Positions 1 to 7,944 of a stretch of 64,000 nucleotides of DNA are shown here, in pieces. The first letter of the stretch is position 1, and each line of letters begins with the position of its first letter. The notes below the pieces were generated by a model. That model searched no databases, was not told where the DNA came from, and saw only the letters and a program-made list of their open reading frames with translations. Source of the stretch: Phycisphaerae bacterium (lineage in GTDB: Bacteria; Planctomycetota; Phycisphaerae; UBA1845; PWPN01); the NCBI GenBank assembly GCA_030372985.1, contig JAUCQB010000161.1, forward strand, positions 32,791 through 96,790, in the 5' to 3' direction. Both the position numbers and the translations under genes were made by a program.

Positions 1-1
1 G

Positions 2-343
2 GTCGGCCTCAAGCCGAGGGAAATCTCGATCGGCGATTACGTGTTGTCCGGCGGCGAAGTGGCCGCGATGGCCGTGGTGGACACGGTGGTCCGGCTTCTG
101 CCGGGAGCCCTGGGAGACGAGACGTCGGCCGAGCACGAATCGTTTTCCGGCAGCGTGCTGGAATACCCCCAGTACACGCGCCCCCGCGAGTTTCGAGGAA
201 TGCCGGTGCCGGAGGTGTTGCTGTCCGGCGATCATGCGAAAATCGCCGAATGGCGTGCCGAGCAGGCGACGAATCGAACGGCCGAACGAAGGCCCGACCT
301 GCTGGCTCCGGCGGAATCAAAAGAGGATGACGGCCGCAGATAG
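2..343 (+). CDS. trmD: tRNA (guanine-N1)-methyltransferase TrmD, C-terminal part
   Basis: The reading frame is open from the left edge of the window and ends at a TAG at 341-343. Its first visible residues include [13 protein letters not shown], the hallmark of the TrmD knotted SPOUT fold that binds S-adenosylmethionine. TrmD methylates N1 of G37 in tRNAs that read CNN codons and prevents frameshifting. The rest matches the TrmD C-terminal domain, including the [16 protein letters not shown] stretch. The N-terminal half lies outside the window. Position just upstream of rplS agrees with the widely conserved rpsP-rimM-trmD-rplS order. The identification is firm; the gene is incomplete only because of the window edge. 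Confidence 0.95.
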   Translation, partial: VGLKPREISIGDYVLSGGEVAAMAVVDTVVRLLPGALGDETSAEHESFSGSVLEYPQYTRPREFRGMPVPEVLLSGDHAKIAEWRAEQATNRTAERRPDLLAPAESKEDDGRR

Positions 344-362
344 GCCGATGAGGAGCGACATC

Positions 363-749
363 ATGATGAACGCGCTGATTGAGAAAGTCGAGAACACCGC
401 CAAGAAGAAAGAACTGCCGAAGTTCTCGATCGGAGACACGGTTTCAGTCCAAGTCCGCATCGTCGAGGGTGGTAAGGAACGCATCCAGCCGTTTATCGGC
501 GTGGTGATCGGCCGCCGCGGCCGAGGGACGGGCGAGAGCTTCACCGTTCGCCGCATCGTCAACAACGAAGGCGTCGAACGCATCTTTCCGCTCCACTCGC
601 CAAAGGTGGCGGGCGTTGAAATCATCCGCTCGGGTCACATTCGTCGGGCCAAGCTCTATTACCTGCGGGATCGCGTGGGCAAGGCCCGCCGGTTACGAGA
701 CCGCAAGCGCGACGCCAAGCAGGCCGTCGACGCTGCTGTCCAGCAGTGA
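363..749 (+). CDS. rplS: 50S ribosomal protein L19
   Basis: L19 sits at the 30S-50S interface of the ribosome. The protein has the family signature GVVIGRRGRGTGESFTVRRI followed by a basic C-terminal half (HIRRAKLYYLRDRVGKARR). The ATG at 363 is preceded by GAGGAG eight bases upstream; an in-frame ATG at 348 lies before that ribosome binding site and a second ATG follows at 366. At about 128 residues it is slightly longer than typical L19 because of an Ala/Lys/Arg-rich tail. It begins 20 bases after trmD, so the two are almost certainly cotranscribed. Confidence 0.96.
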   Translation: MMNALIEKVENTAKKKELPKFSIGDTVSVQVRIVEGGKERIQPFIGVVIGRRGRGTGESFTVRRIVNNEGVERIFPLHSPKVAGVEIIRSGHIRRAKLYYLRDRVGKARRLRDRKRDAKQAVDAAVQQ

Positions 750-856
750 TGGAACCGATGTCGCTCCCGGTTCCCGGCCCGGCGTGAAGCCGTTCCTGCC
801 GCGCGCGGACTTGCCGCTGATCGAGACTCCGAGCACTCCAATCGGCGGGGCATCTT

Positions 857-1225
857 ATGGACGACCGGGCGAGACTGGGTCGGGCGGGCGAGAAGGAATC
901 CGAGCGGTTCCTGCGCCGACAAGGCCACAAGATCATTTGCCGCAACTACCGTTGCCCGGCCGGTGAAATCGACCTTGTCAGTCTCGACGGCAAAACCATC
1001 GTCTTCACCGAGGTGAAAACTCGCTCCGATTCCGAGCGCGCCAACCCGGAGGACGCCGTCAACCCGACCAAGCGTCGCCGACTCGTTATCAGTGCTAAGT
1101 GTTTTATCCAGAAGACTCGTTCGCAGGGCCGGGCCTACCGTTTCGACATTCTGGCACTGACGGTAAACGCCAAGGGCGGGCTGGATATCGAGCACTTCAA
1201 GGGTGCTTTTTCGTGCCGTTGCTGA
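857..1225 (+). CDS. yraN: YraN/UPF0102 family protein
   Basis: This 122-residue protein matches the YraN (UPF0102) family, which has a restriction-endonuclease-like fold. The visible nuclease core is GEIDLVSLDGKTIVFTEVKTR, with the acidic residues and the EVK motif expected of PD-(D/E)xK enzymes. Its cellular role is not settled; Holliday-junction-like processing has been suggested for the family. In many bacteria rnhB lies between rplS and yraN; here only about 107 bases separate them and rnhB is absent. The gene ends four bases before the likely tatD start, so it belongs to the same run of genes. Confidence 0.88.
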   Translation: MDDRARLGRAGEKESERFLRRQGHKIICRNYRCPAGEIDLVSLDGKTIVFTEVKTRSDSERANPEDAVNPTKRRRLVISAKCFIQKTRSQGRAYRFDILALTVNAKGGLDIEHFKGAFSCRC

Positions 1226-1229
1226 AGTC

Positions 1230-2012
1230 ATGACCGTCGCACTGTTTGACACTCACTGCCATCTGACCTTCGACGACCTGTACCCCGGCCGTCGGCAGGT
1301 CATCGCCGATGCTGCGGCGGCCGGGGTCACGCGAATGATCACCGTGGCCTGTGTCCCCAGCGAGTGGGAGCCGGCGTTGGCGCTGCGAAACGAGTTTCCG
1401 GCCGTCTGGGTCGCCGCTTCGGTTCATCCTCACGAGGCGGGCAAGGTCGGTCCCGGTGACCTTGACGAGCTGGCACGCATCTGGCGACGACCGGGCGTGG
1501 TCGCGGCCGGTGAGATGGGGCTGGACTACCACTACGATTTCAGCCCTCGCCAGGTGCAGCAGTCAGTTTTCGAACAGCAACTCGAACTGACTGCCGACAC
1601 CGGCCTGCCGCTGGTCATCCACTGCCGGAAAGCACACGACGATGTTGTCAGACTGCTCGAACAGCACGGCTACAGAGGCAAGCCCGTCGTATTTCACTGC
1701 TTCGGCGGCGGATCTGAAGAAGCGGCTGAGCTGAGGTCCCGCGGCTGGTGGGTGTCGTTCAGCGGAATCCTGACGTTCAAGAAGGCCCGCGACGCCCAGG
1801 CGGCCTGTGCTGAAACACCGGTCGATCAGATTCTCTTTGAAACGGACGCCCCCTATCTTTCGCCTGAGCCGGTCCGCAGCAAGCGGCCCAACGAACCAGC
1901 CTTCGTTGCCCACACCGTCCGCTTCGCGGCCCAACTCCGCGGCGAGACATTCGACTCCCTCGCTGCCGCCAGCACGGCCAATGCGTTAAGGTTCTTCCGG
2001 CTTGTGAAATAG
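1230..2012 (+). CDS. tatD: TatD family metal-dependent hydrolase
   Basis: A TIM-barrel metallohydrolase of the TatD family, generally 3'-5' DNA exonucleases or D-aminoacyl deacylase-like enzymes. The metal-binding HxH occurs at the N-terminus in FDTHCHL. Other family motifs are GEMGLDYHYDFSPRQVQQ, LPLVIHCRKA, VFHCFGG and the C-terminal FETDAPYLSPEP. The reading frame could open at 1203 inside yraN, but starting at 1230 puts the HxH at the usual distance from the N-terminus and avoids the overlap, so 1230 is preferred. Length (about 260 aa) is normal. It runs in the same direction as yraN and converges on the toxin-antitoxin pair. Confidence 0.92.
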   Translation: MTVALFDTHCHLTFDDLYPGRRQVIADAAAAGVTRMITVACVPSEWEPALALRNEFPAVWVAASVHPHEAGKVGPGDLDELARIWRRPGVVAAGEMGLDYHYDFSPRQVQQSVFEQQLELTADTGLPLVIHCRKAHDDVVRLLEQHGYRGKPVVFHCFGGGSEEAAELRSRGWWVSFSGILTFKKARDAQAACAETPVDQILFETDAPYLSPEPVRSKRPNEPAFVAHTVRFAAQLRGETFDSLAAASTANALRFFRLVK

Positions 2013-2064
2013 TGGCTCGCGCCTTGCTACCCCAATAATGAGTCTTTGCCAGACGCCTCTCGCT

Positions 2065-2454
2065 TCAAATCCTCGCGATCTGCGGCAGGACGTCGAAATG
2101 GCAATCACGGCTGAACAACACCAGGTCATGCTGGATGACCAGAGCGGCGATCCAAAGATCGTTGGTCGGTATGGGCGTTCCGGCGGCACGCAGTTGCGTG
2201 AACACCTCCGCGTAAACGTGCGTCGTCTGTTCGTCCGGCAACAGAACGGCGACCCGATCGGACTGCAGAAACCGCGAGAGAACCGCCTCGTTGGCATTGG
2301 CTCGCCGGCCGGCGCGGAAGCCGGCCCGCAACTCGGCAAAGACAACAAACGGCAGGTAGATCTGGCCCGCGCGACGTACGCATGCAACCGCCTCATCGAT
2401 GCCTCGGGCAAAGTCCACATACCGATTGACGTCGATGGCGATTCTCAGCGCCAT
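2065..2454 (-). CDS. PIN-domain ribonuclease toxin (VapC-type)
   Basis: A 129-residue PIN-domain protein. The four acidic positions expected for Mg2+-dependent RNase activity are visible: IAIDVNRYVD near the N-terminus, FAELRAG in the middle, TNDLWIAA, and SRDCHFD near the end. VapC toxins cleave tRNA or rRNA when freed from antitoxin. The reading frame extends further upstream, but the start MALRIAIDVNRY gives the canonical PIN N-terminus and overlaps the antitoxin's 3' end by ten bases, a typical toxin-antitoxin arrangement. No disabling mutation is visible. Confidence 0.85.
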   Translation of the reverse strand: MALRIAIDVNRYVDFARGIDEAVACVRRAGQIYLPFVVFAELRAGFRAGRRANANEAVLSRFLQSDRVAVLLPDEQTTHVYAEVFTQLRAAGTPIPTNDLWIAALVIQHDLVLFSRDCHFDVLPQIARI

Positions 2455-2702
2455 GCTTCGGGATCTACCGTATCTTGCTGCCTGATCGCTTCGTCGAAAG
2501 CCGGATCGTCCTGCCAAGTGCCTGCAAGGCAATCGAGATCATCTGCAACCTGGTTCTCCTCGGGAAGACCGACCCCTCGCTTGAGGGCCTCGCGGGCAAC
2601 CTGGTTCAGGCTTTTGCCTTCTTGTCTGGCCCTCTCACGGAGGGCGCGATCCAGCGCCGGGGGGATATCTCGCAGTGTGTATTGGCAGTTCTTGCCTTTC
2701 AT
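2445..2702 (-). CDS. Ribbon-helix-helix antitoxin (VapB-type)
   Basis: An 85-residue protein with an N-terminal ribbon-helix-helix DNA-binding region (YTLRDIPPALDRALRERA followed by GKSLNQVAREALKRG) and an acidic C-terminal tail suited to wrapping the PIN toxin encoded just downstream. The frame also has an ATG at 2729. The start at 2702 is chosen because a well-formed promoter (-35 at 2732-2737, -10 at 2709-2714) lies between the two ATGs, which would put transcription initiation almost on the 2702 ATG. Family antitoxins repress their own operon; the palindrome TATGCGCATA in the promoter is a candidate operator. Confidence 0.82.
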   Translation of the reverse strand: MKGKNCQYTLRDIPPALDRALRERARQEGKSLNQVAREALKRGVGLPEENQVADDLDCLAGTWQDDPAFDEAIRQQDTVDPEAWR

Positions 2703-2708
2703 GCCTAC

Positions 2709-2737
2709 ATTATGCGCATACACGCGCATGCAGTCAA
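2709..2737 (-). promoter_or_regulatory. vapBC promoter with palindromic candidate operator
   Basis: Read on the minus strand the region contains TTGACT, a 17-base spacer, then CATAAT: five of six consensus bases in each box. The spacer carries GCATGC and the perfect palindrome TATGCGCATA (2711-2720), sharing the core GCGCAT. This suits autorepression by a ribbon-helix-helix antitoxin. The predicted transcription start falls at about 2702, the antitoxin ATG, so the mRNA may be leaderless. Confidence 0.6.
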
Positions 2738-2771
2738 GCAGGCATAAATGTCGTGGTGGCCGTTCCGCTTT

Positions 2772-4343
2772 TCATCGGGCTTTAAGTACAACCGAATCTC
2801 GCCGAGCCTTTGAAGCCATGATCTCGGAGGAATCAGCGCAATTGCTTGCAGGAGTTGCGCTTATGTTCGGCCAGCTTGCGAGAACACCGCAGGCCTCGTC
2901 TTGCAGCTTGGTGTAGGGTTTCACATCATCATCGTCGTCGCTTCTGTCGGGGATCTCGTTGTAGACGAATGAGAAGGCCAGCCATCTGCCGGCGTTGGTT
3001 CTGATGTAGCCGCTGGTCGCGGATACGCCGCCGATGTAGCCGGTCTTGCCCAGAACGCGGCCTTTCAGGTCGGGCATGCGGTCCTTGAGCGAGCCGTCCA
3101 CGCCGCAAACGGTCAGGCTGGCCATGTAGTCTTGACGATCCGGCCGTGCGTACATCACCGCCAGAAGGTCGGTCAACATCCGCGTTGAGACTCGGTTCTG
3201 CGGACTGAGGCCTGAGCCGTCCATCGGAGCGAGCGCCCGGTCGTCGATGCCGTTTTTTCTGAGGAACGCCCGCAGAGCCCGCCCGCCGTTTTCCCACGAA
3301 CCGGGCACGTGCCGCCCATGCCTGGCCTCGTAGGCTTGGCCGGTCATCTTGCACAGGCACTCGGCGAAGAGGTTCTGACTGTTCTTGTTAATTCGAGACA
3401 AGATGTCGGACATCTTCGTCTCGTGAACGGCGATGATCTTGTCGCAGGGCGGGGGCATCACGCCGCCCAACGGCTTGTCCGCCTTTCGGATGCGGCCGTC
3501 GACGGTGATACCCTTGGCGGCCAGTTGCGTTCGCAGGGCGTCTGCGAAGAACGCCCCGGGATCATCGACCGGCTTGCTCTTGAGTTCGGTCTTTTCCGAG
3601 CAGGTGCCGCCGATCTGGTAGATGTTGCCTTCCTTGAGCTTCACGATGGTCGGAGCGTTTGTCTCAGCGGTAACGCACTCGCTGATGACCTGAACGCTCC
3701 CGGCCGGCGGCATGACTTCATACCGGGCAGCTTTTCCCGACTCGGTGGGATAGATAGTGATATCCACGCTGTTATCGTTGAAGTTCAGACCGGCCGTCGG
3801 GGCCGCATACCAGTGAAGCAGCCAATGCTTGGGCCAGGTCGGGTGGACCTTGGGAGACTCCTCCAACGCGGAGTCGTCATAGACGATGTCGCCTTTGATT
3901 CTGCGGATCCCGCGTTGCTCAAGCACCGTGACCCAGTCTTGGAGCATGGAAACCGGCGCACGGCCGGCGGCCTTGGCCAGTCGCGGGTCGCCACAAGCGG
4001 GGTCGCCCGTGCCGATCAGCCACAGGTCGTCGCCGTCCATCGCCAGGTAAGTCTTGACCTTGTGGTTCGCCCCGAACATGTCGAGTCCGGCGGCGCTGGT
4101 CAGCAGCTTGAAGTTGCTCGCGGGCGTGCAGGGCTTATCGATCCGGCGGGCGTAGATCTCGCATCGACTGGGCAGTTCGAGCACCCGGGCATGGATGACC
4201 ACACCCTTGTCCGCATATCGATCGAGCACCGGATCGAGCCGAGCGGCCAGTTTCGGATCATGAGCGATCCGCGGACCGACACACCCGGCCAAGGCCAGGG
4301 TCAGACAGGTCAGGACAAGCCGATGCGAATGGCCCTTTCTCAT
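2772..4343 (-). CDS. dacB: D-alanyl-D-alanine carboxypeptidase/endopeptidase (PBP4, peptidase S13) lipoprotein
   Basis: A 523-residue class C penicillin-binding protein that trims or cleaves peptidoglycan stem peptides outside the cytoplasmic membrane. The three active-site motifs are present: SNFK at 76-79 (catalytic Ser76, Lys79), SQN at 322-324 (SDN/SxN motif) and KTG at 433-435. The N-terminus LTLALAGC is a lipobox with the lipidated Cys at 21, so it is a lipoprotein, whereas E. coli DacB has a cleaved signal peptide. GGAGA lies nine bases before the ATG. Only 22 bases separate it from the upstream spmB, so spmA-spmB-dacB should form one transcript. Confidence 0.92.
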   Translation of the reverse strand: MRKGHSHRLVLTCLTLALAGCVGPRIAHDPKLAARLDPVLDRYADKGVVIHARVLELPSRCEIYARRIDKPCTPASNFKLLTSAAGLDMFGANHKVKTYLAMDGDDLWLIGTGDPACGDPRLAKAAGRAPVSMLQDWVTVLEQRGIRRIKGDIVYDDSALEESPKVHPTWPKHWLLHWYAAPTAGLNFNDNSVDITIYPTESGKAARYEVMPPAGSVQVISECVTAETNAPTIVKLKEGNIYQIGGTCSEKTELKSKPVDDPGAFFADALRTQLAAKGITVDGRIRKADKPLGGVMPPPCDKIIAVHETKMSDILSRINKNSQNLFAECLCKMTGQAYEARHGRHVPGSWENGGRALRAFLRKNGIDDRALAPMDGSGLSPQNRVSTRMLTDLLAVMYARPDRQDYMASLTVCGVDGSLKDRMPDLKGRVLGKTGYIGGVSATSGYIRTNAGRWLAFSFVYNEIPDRSDDDDDVKPYTKLQDEACGVLASWPNISATPASNCADSSEIMASKARRDSVVLKAR

Positions 4344-4365
4344 TTTTACTCTCCGTTTGTGTGCA

Positions 4366-4914
4366 TTATTTGAAAACCAGATGGCAGACGGCGATTGCCG
4401 CCAGGATGCCGGCCGCGTCGGCGATCAGGCCTGCCGCCATCGCATGCCGGATGCGCCGGATCCCGACGGCTCCGAAGTATACCGCGATGATGTAGAAAGT
4501 CGTGTCCGCGCTACCGAAAATCGTCGAGGCCAATCTCGCCTCGAAGGAGTCCGGCTTGTCTCGGATGATTTCGGCTGCCAGCCCCAGTGAACCCGAGCCC
4601 GACAGCGGCTTCATCAGCGCGACCGGCAGCACCTCGGCGGGCATGCCGATCTTCGTGGTGAGAGGGGCCAGCAGGCTTGACACCGCCTCGAGCCCTCCGG
4701 AGACACGGAACATGCCGATGGCCACGAAGATGGCCACGAGATATGGGAGCATCTGAATGAAAACGCCGAATCCTTCCTTGCCTCCGGCGATGAACGACTC
4801 GTACACCTTGACCCGCTTGACCATGGCGTACCCGATGATCGCGAAGAAGATAATCGGGATGGTCAACAGCGAGACCTGGTTGACGATCAACTTGAACGCA
4901 GACGACTCGTTCAT
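4366..4914 (-). CDS. spmB: SpmB-like membrane protein (nucleoside-recognition/Gate domain)
   Basis: A 182-residue integral membrane protein related to Bacillus spore maturation protein B. Recognisable family stretches are VALMKPLSGSGSLGL and STIFGSADTTFYIIAVYFG, with four to five hydrophobic helices. Gate-domain proteins resemble parts of nucleoside transporters; the transported or sensed ligand of SpmB is unknown. Its ATG overlaps the 3' end of spmA (4911-4914), a translational-coupling arrangement, and dacB follows after 22 bases. Confidence 0.88.
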   Translation of the reverse strand: MNESSAFKLIVNQVSLLTIPIIFFAIIGYAMVKRVKVYESFIAGGKEGFGVFIQMLPYLVAIFVAIGMFRVSGGLEAVSSLLAPLTTKIGMPAEVLPVALMKPLSGSGSLGLAAEIIRDKPDSFEARLASTIFGSADTTFYIIAVYFGAVGIRRIRHAMAAGLIADAAGILAAIAVCHLVFK

Positions 4915-5927
4915 TGACTGGCTCCTTGGCTGATTGACCGGTCGGATACGGAAGCGGCGTCCCTCTCACTCCCGGATGCAGACTCTTGTGACGGCTCGGC
5001 GAGCGCCGCCCGGACCGAGAAGATGGATAGCTTGCCCAGCAACCGAGCGGCGATGACGGCCACGATGGTCGCGACCGCCCCGCCGATCATGCAGGTTCCG
5101 ATGATCTCGAAGGGATCGCTGCAACCGGCCGACTTGCGCACCGCCAGCAGCGTCGTCGGCAGCAGGGCGAAGCCGGCCGTGTTGATCGCCAACAGTGTGA
5201 CCTGCGAATCGCTGGCCACGTCAGGGTTCGGATTCAGATCCTGCAGTTCCTTCATGGCCTTGAGTCCGAAGGGCGTGGCGGCGTTGCCCAGGCCGAGGAC
5301 GGTGGTGGTCACGTTCATGAGGATGGCCCCGCTGGCCGGGTGGTCGCGGGGTACCTGCGGAAACAGCAGCCGGATGAGCGGGTGAAAGAGCCGCGCGGCC
5401 AACTGCACGATTCCGGCGTGCTCCCCGACTTTCATCAGGCCGAGGAACAGCACCATGGCTGCCACCAGTCCCAGAGTGATGTCGAAGCCTTTCTGGGCAT
5501 AGCTGAAGGCCGCGTCGGTGAGCGACTGGAGCGTGACCAGCGATCCTCGTTCGACCGTTGTGTTGTTGAGCACGACCTCATACCTGCCGTAATCGTCGCT
5601 GTCCCACTTGAGCAGATGGCCGCCGTTGACCTGTCTGGTGGAGATGAGCCAGGGGCGGCCCCGGTTTTCATCTTTGGCGTCGGCGGACAGGACCAGGTTG
5701 CCGGCGTTGAGCCAAACCGGACAGTCGAACGCCTTGACCTGGCCTTCCGGGCCCTTGAGACGGATGGTCAGGCTGTTGTGGCCCTCCTGAAGTGCCCCGG
5801 TCGGAATGGCGGTCGTGGTCGGCAGGTAATGCTGCCCGACGCACAGACCGAAGGAAACCAGAATCATCAGTCCCCAGATGGTGTTGATATTCAGCAAGCA
5901 GCGAAACAGACTGCCCAGGATCTTCAT
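4911..5927 (-). CDS. spmA: SpmA-like membrane protein with extracytoplasmic insert
   Basis: A 338-residue relative of spore maturation protein A. The Gate domain occupies the C-terminal half (about residues 145-320), with the conserved MNVTTTVLGLGNAATPFGLKAM. A first helix at about 17-34 is followed by about 100 mostly polar, strand-rich residues (about 35-135) that would lie outside the membrane; Bacillus SpmA is much shorter and lacks this. The start at 5927 has GAGGAGG about ten bases upstream; an upstream extension of the frame is low-complexity Arg-rich sequence and unlikely to be translated. The C-terminal 40 residues are Ser/Glu-rich. First gene of the spmA-spmB-dacB cassette. Confidence 0.85.
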   Translation of the reverse strand: MKILGSLFRCLLNINTIWGLMILVSFGLCVGQHYLPTTTAIPTGALQEGHNSLTIRLKGPEGQVKAFDCPVWLNAGNLVLSADAKDENRGRPWLISTRQVNGGHLLKWDSDDYGRYEVVLNNTTVERGSLVTLQSLTDAAFSYAQKGFDITLGLVAAMVLFLGLMKVGEHAGIVQLAARLFHPLIRLLFPQVPRDHPASGAILMNVTTTVLGLGNAATPFGLKAMKELQDLNPNPDVASDSQVTLLAINTAGFALLPTTLLAVRKSAGCSDPFEIIGTCMIGGAVATIVAVIAARLLGKLSIFSVRAALAEPSQESASGSERDAASVSDRSISQGASQ

Positions 5928-6104
5928 GTGCACGGGCCTCCTCAAGGTGAACGACCTGGCGCGGCGGCAGACCCGGTCGTTGGGCGTAGAGAGTAGCGGA
6001 GTCGGCCTGTTCCGCAAAGGGGTGGTTCGCCGGTGGTTGACTCCGCCTGCCCGAGGACCTAGAGTCTGGGCAGTAGCCCCCTGTGCACGCAGAGGCAAGC
6101 GATT

Positions 6105-6470
6105 ATGGCAAAGGCAAACCTGGTTATTCAGTCGATTCGAGAGGTTACCGTCGTCAACTTCGAGGATTCGTCGATACTGGATACGCTTCAGATCGAGACG
6201 ATCGGCAGCTCGCTCTACGACTTGGTCGACAATCGCAACTGCAGGAAGCTCGTTCTGGACTTTTCCCGAGTGCGTTTTCTCTCGTCATCGGCCCTCGGCA
6301 TGCTGATTACGCTGCGCAAGAAGGCCGCTGCCATCAAGGGAGACCTGGCCATTTGTGCCATGCGTGATGATCTGCGCAAGGTCTTCACCATCTCGCGGCT
6401 CGACAAGCTCTTCAACTTCTACAAGAACGAAGAAGAAGCCCTCAATGCCTTCGGCGTCATCGGCATCTGA
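6105..6470 (+). CDS. STAS-domain protein (anti-sigma factor antagonist-like)
   Basis: A 121-residue single STAS domain of the SpoIIAA/RsbV type. Such proteins bind serine-kinase anti-sigma factors and are switched by phosphorylation. The usual phosphorylation loop DSSGLG reads SSSALG here (residues 60-65), so the loop keeps candidate serines (Ser61 aligns with the usual acceptor) but lacks the Asp before it and the Gly after it. AGAGG lies about ten bases before the ATG. No cognate kinase or phosphatase is encoded nearby. Its 3' end overlaps the 3' end of the convergent hydrogenase gene by 14 bases. Confidence 0.85.
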   Translation: MAKANLVIQSIREVTVVNFEDSSILDTLQIETIGSSLYDLVDNRNCRKLVLDFSRVRFLSSSALGMLITLRKKAAAIKGDLAICAMRDDLRKVFTISRLDKLFNFYKNEEEALNAFGVIGI

Positions 6471-7944
6471 CGTGGCGTCGCAGACTGGCGGCCGGCTTGT
6501 GTTTCGGGCTATATCTCGGTCGGACCAGATGCACCGAGCACGCCAGGCACGGGTCGAAGGAGTGGACCACGCGCAGGGCTTCGATCGGCTGTGAGGTATC
6601 GGCGATCGGGGTGCCGATGAGGGCTTGCTCGATCGGGCCGGGCTGATTGGCGTCATCGCGGGGTGAGGCGTTCCAGGCCGTTGGAGTGATGACCTGGTAG
6701 CGGGCGATCTTGCCGTCTTCGATGCGAATCCAGTGACCGAGTGCTCCCCGTGGGGCATCCGTCAGGCCGACGCCACTCGCTGCCGCGGGCATGGCTTTCT
6801 GGATACAGGCGGCCTCGCCGGGAACCAGTTGGTTCAGCCAAACGTCCATGGCGTCGGCCACCTGCTTGGTCTCAAGTGCCCGAGCGATCAGCCGATCCAT
6901 CACCGAGATGCCGCGACGATACTGGCCGCTGATCCACATCCGGGCCAGCGGGCCAAGCTCATGAACGATCTTCTGATAGCGGGGCGATTTGATCCAGGAA
7001 TAGGCATCCGGCTTCTCTGCATCGGGCAGGGTGTCGCCCGAGGCCGGGTTGAGATTGCCGCAATCATCCGTGTACCACGAGTGCTTGACTGACTCGGTGA
7101 TGTCCGACTGGTCGAACGAGTGAAACCGGCCATTGGTGTAGCGGCCGCTGGGTAGCAGTCTGGCAGAGCCACCGCTGTCCAGATCGAAGCCGCCATAGAC
7201 GAGCAGGTTTCCGCAGCCAGCGCCGATCTGGAAGTAGGTGGGAAACAGAGTTCCCAATGTCCGGGCGTCCGGCACGAGAGAGCTTTCGACGAACGCACGG
7301 ACTTCGGTCAGCAGCGAGCGGAACGCGCTGATCTTGTCGCTGGTGACCACGTCGGTCGCGCCGCCGACCACGAAGCTGGCCGCACAGGGCATTCGTCCGC
7401 CGAAGATGGCGCCCATCTGATGAGCTTTGCGCCTGATTGCCAGCGCGGTGATGTAGTGTTCAACCAGCGTCCGTGCGGTCGAACCGCCGATCATGTCAGC
7501 GGCGGTGTAACCTGGGCTCCACGGCGGCTTGTCCAGGATGCCGGTGGTGTTGATGTAGTCCAGGGCTGCCAGGTGGTAGAAGTGCAGGATGTGCGAGTGC
7601 AGGAAGTCGGTGCCCAGCACGAGGTTGCGCAGGATACGGCCGTTGTGCGGTGGCTTGATGCCGCAAGCGTCTTCCAGGGCCATTGCCGAGGCCAGGCCGT
7701 GCCCGATCGGGCAGACGCCGCAGATGCGCTGCGTGTAGGGCGTGGCGTCGCGCGGATCGCGGCCGATCAGCAGCGTCTCGAATCCGCGGAACATCGTTCC
7801 GCTGCAGCGGGCATCGACGACTTGTTGAACACCGCCGACCGTTTCGACGGTCAGCTCAACTGCCATGTGACCTTCGATCCGGGTAATGGGGTCTATCTTG
7901 ACAGTCGTCGGCATACGTCCGCCCTTCGTCAGCCTGCTCTTCAT
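6457..7944 (-). CDS. NiFe hydrogenase large subunit
   Basis: A 495-residue catalytic subunit. The four NiFe-ligating cysteines are present: Cys75 and Cys78 in RICGVCP, Cys466 and Cys469 in DPCLACSVH. After His472 there are 23 basic residues that a maturation endopeptidase would be expected to remove. Other family landmarks are PITRIEGH and HSHILHFYHLAALDY. The start at 7944 overlaps the small-subunit stop as ATGA; an ATG ten codons further in (MPTTVKIDPITRIEGH) is also possible. No cytochrome b subunit, protease or Hyp maturation gene is in the window, so maturation must be encoded elsewhere. Confidence 0.95.
   Translation of the reverse strand: MKSRLTKGGRMPTTVKIDPITRIEGHMAVELTVETVGGVQQVVDARCSGTMFRGFETLLIGRDPRDATPYTQRICGVCPIGHGLASAMALEDACGIKPPHNGRILRNLVLGTDFLHSHILHFYHLAALDYINTTGILDKPPWSPGYTAADMIGGSTARTLVEHYITALAIRRKAHQMGAIFGGRMPCAASFVVGGATDVVTSDKISAFRSLLTEVRAFVESSLVPDARTLGTLFPTYFQIGAGCGNLLVYGGFDLDSGGSARLLPSGRYTNGRFHSFDQSDITESVKHSWYTDDCGNLNPASGDTLPDAEKPDAYSWIKSPRYQKIVHELGPLARMWISGQYRRGISVMDRLIARALETKQVADAMDVWLNQLVPGEAACIQKAMPAAASGVGLTDAPRGALGHWIRIEDGKIARYQVITPTAWNASPRDDANQPGPIEQALIGTPIADTSQPIEALRVVHSFDPCLACSVHLVRPRYSPKHKPAASLRRHVRCR

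Noticed and set aside
750..856. Expected rnhB between rplS and yraN
   Set aside because: Only about 107 bases are present; there is no room for ribonuclease HII and no fragment of it.
2038..2916. 292-codon plus-strand open frame across the toxin-antitoxin pair
   Set aside because: The minus-strand PIN and RHH proteins have clear motifs; the plus-strand translation does not.
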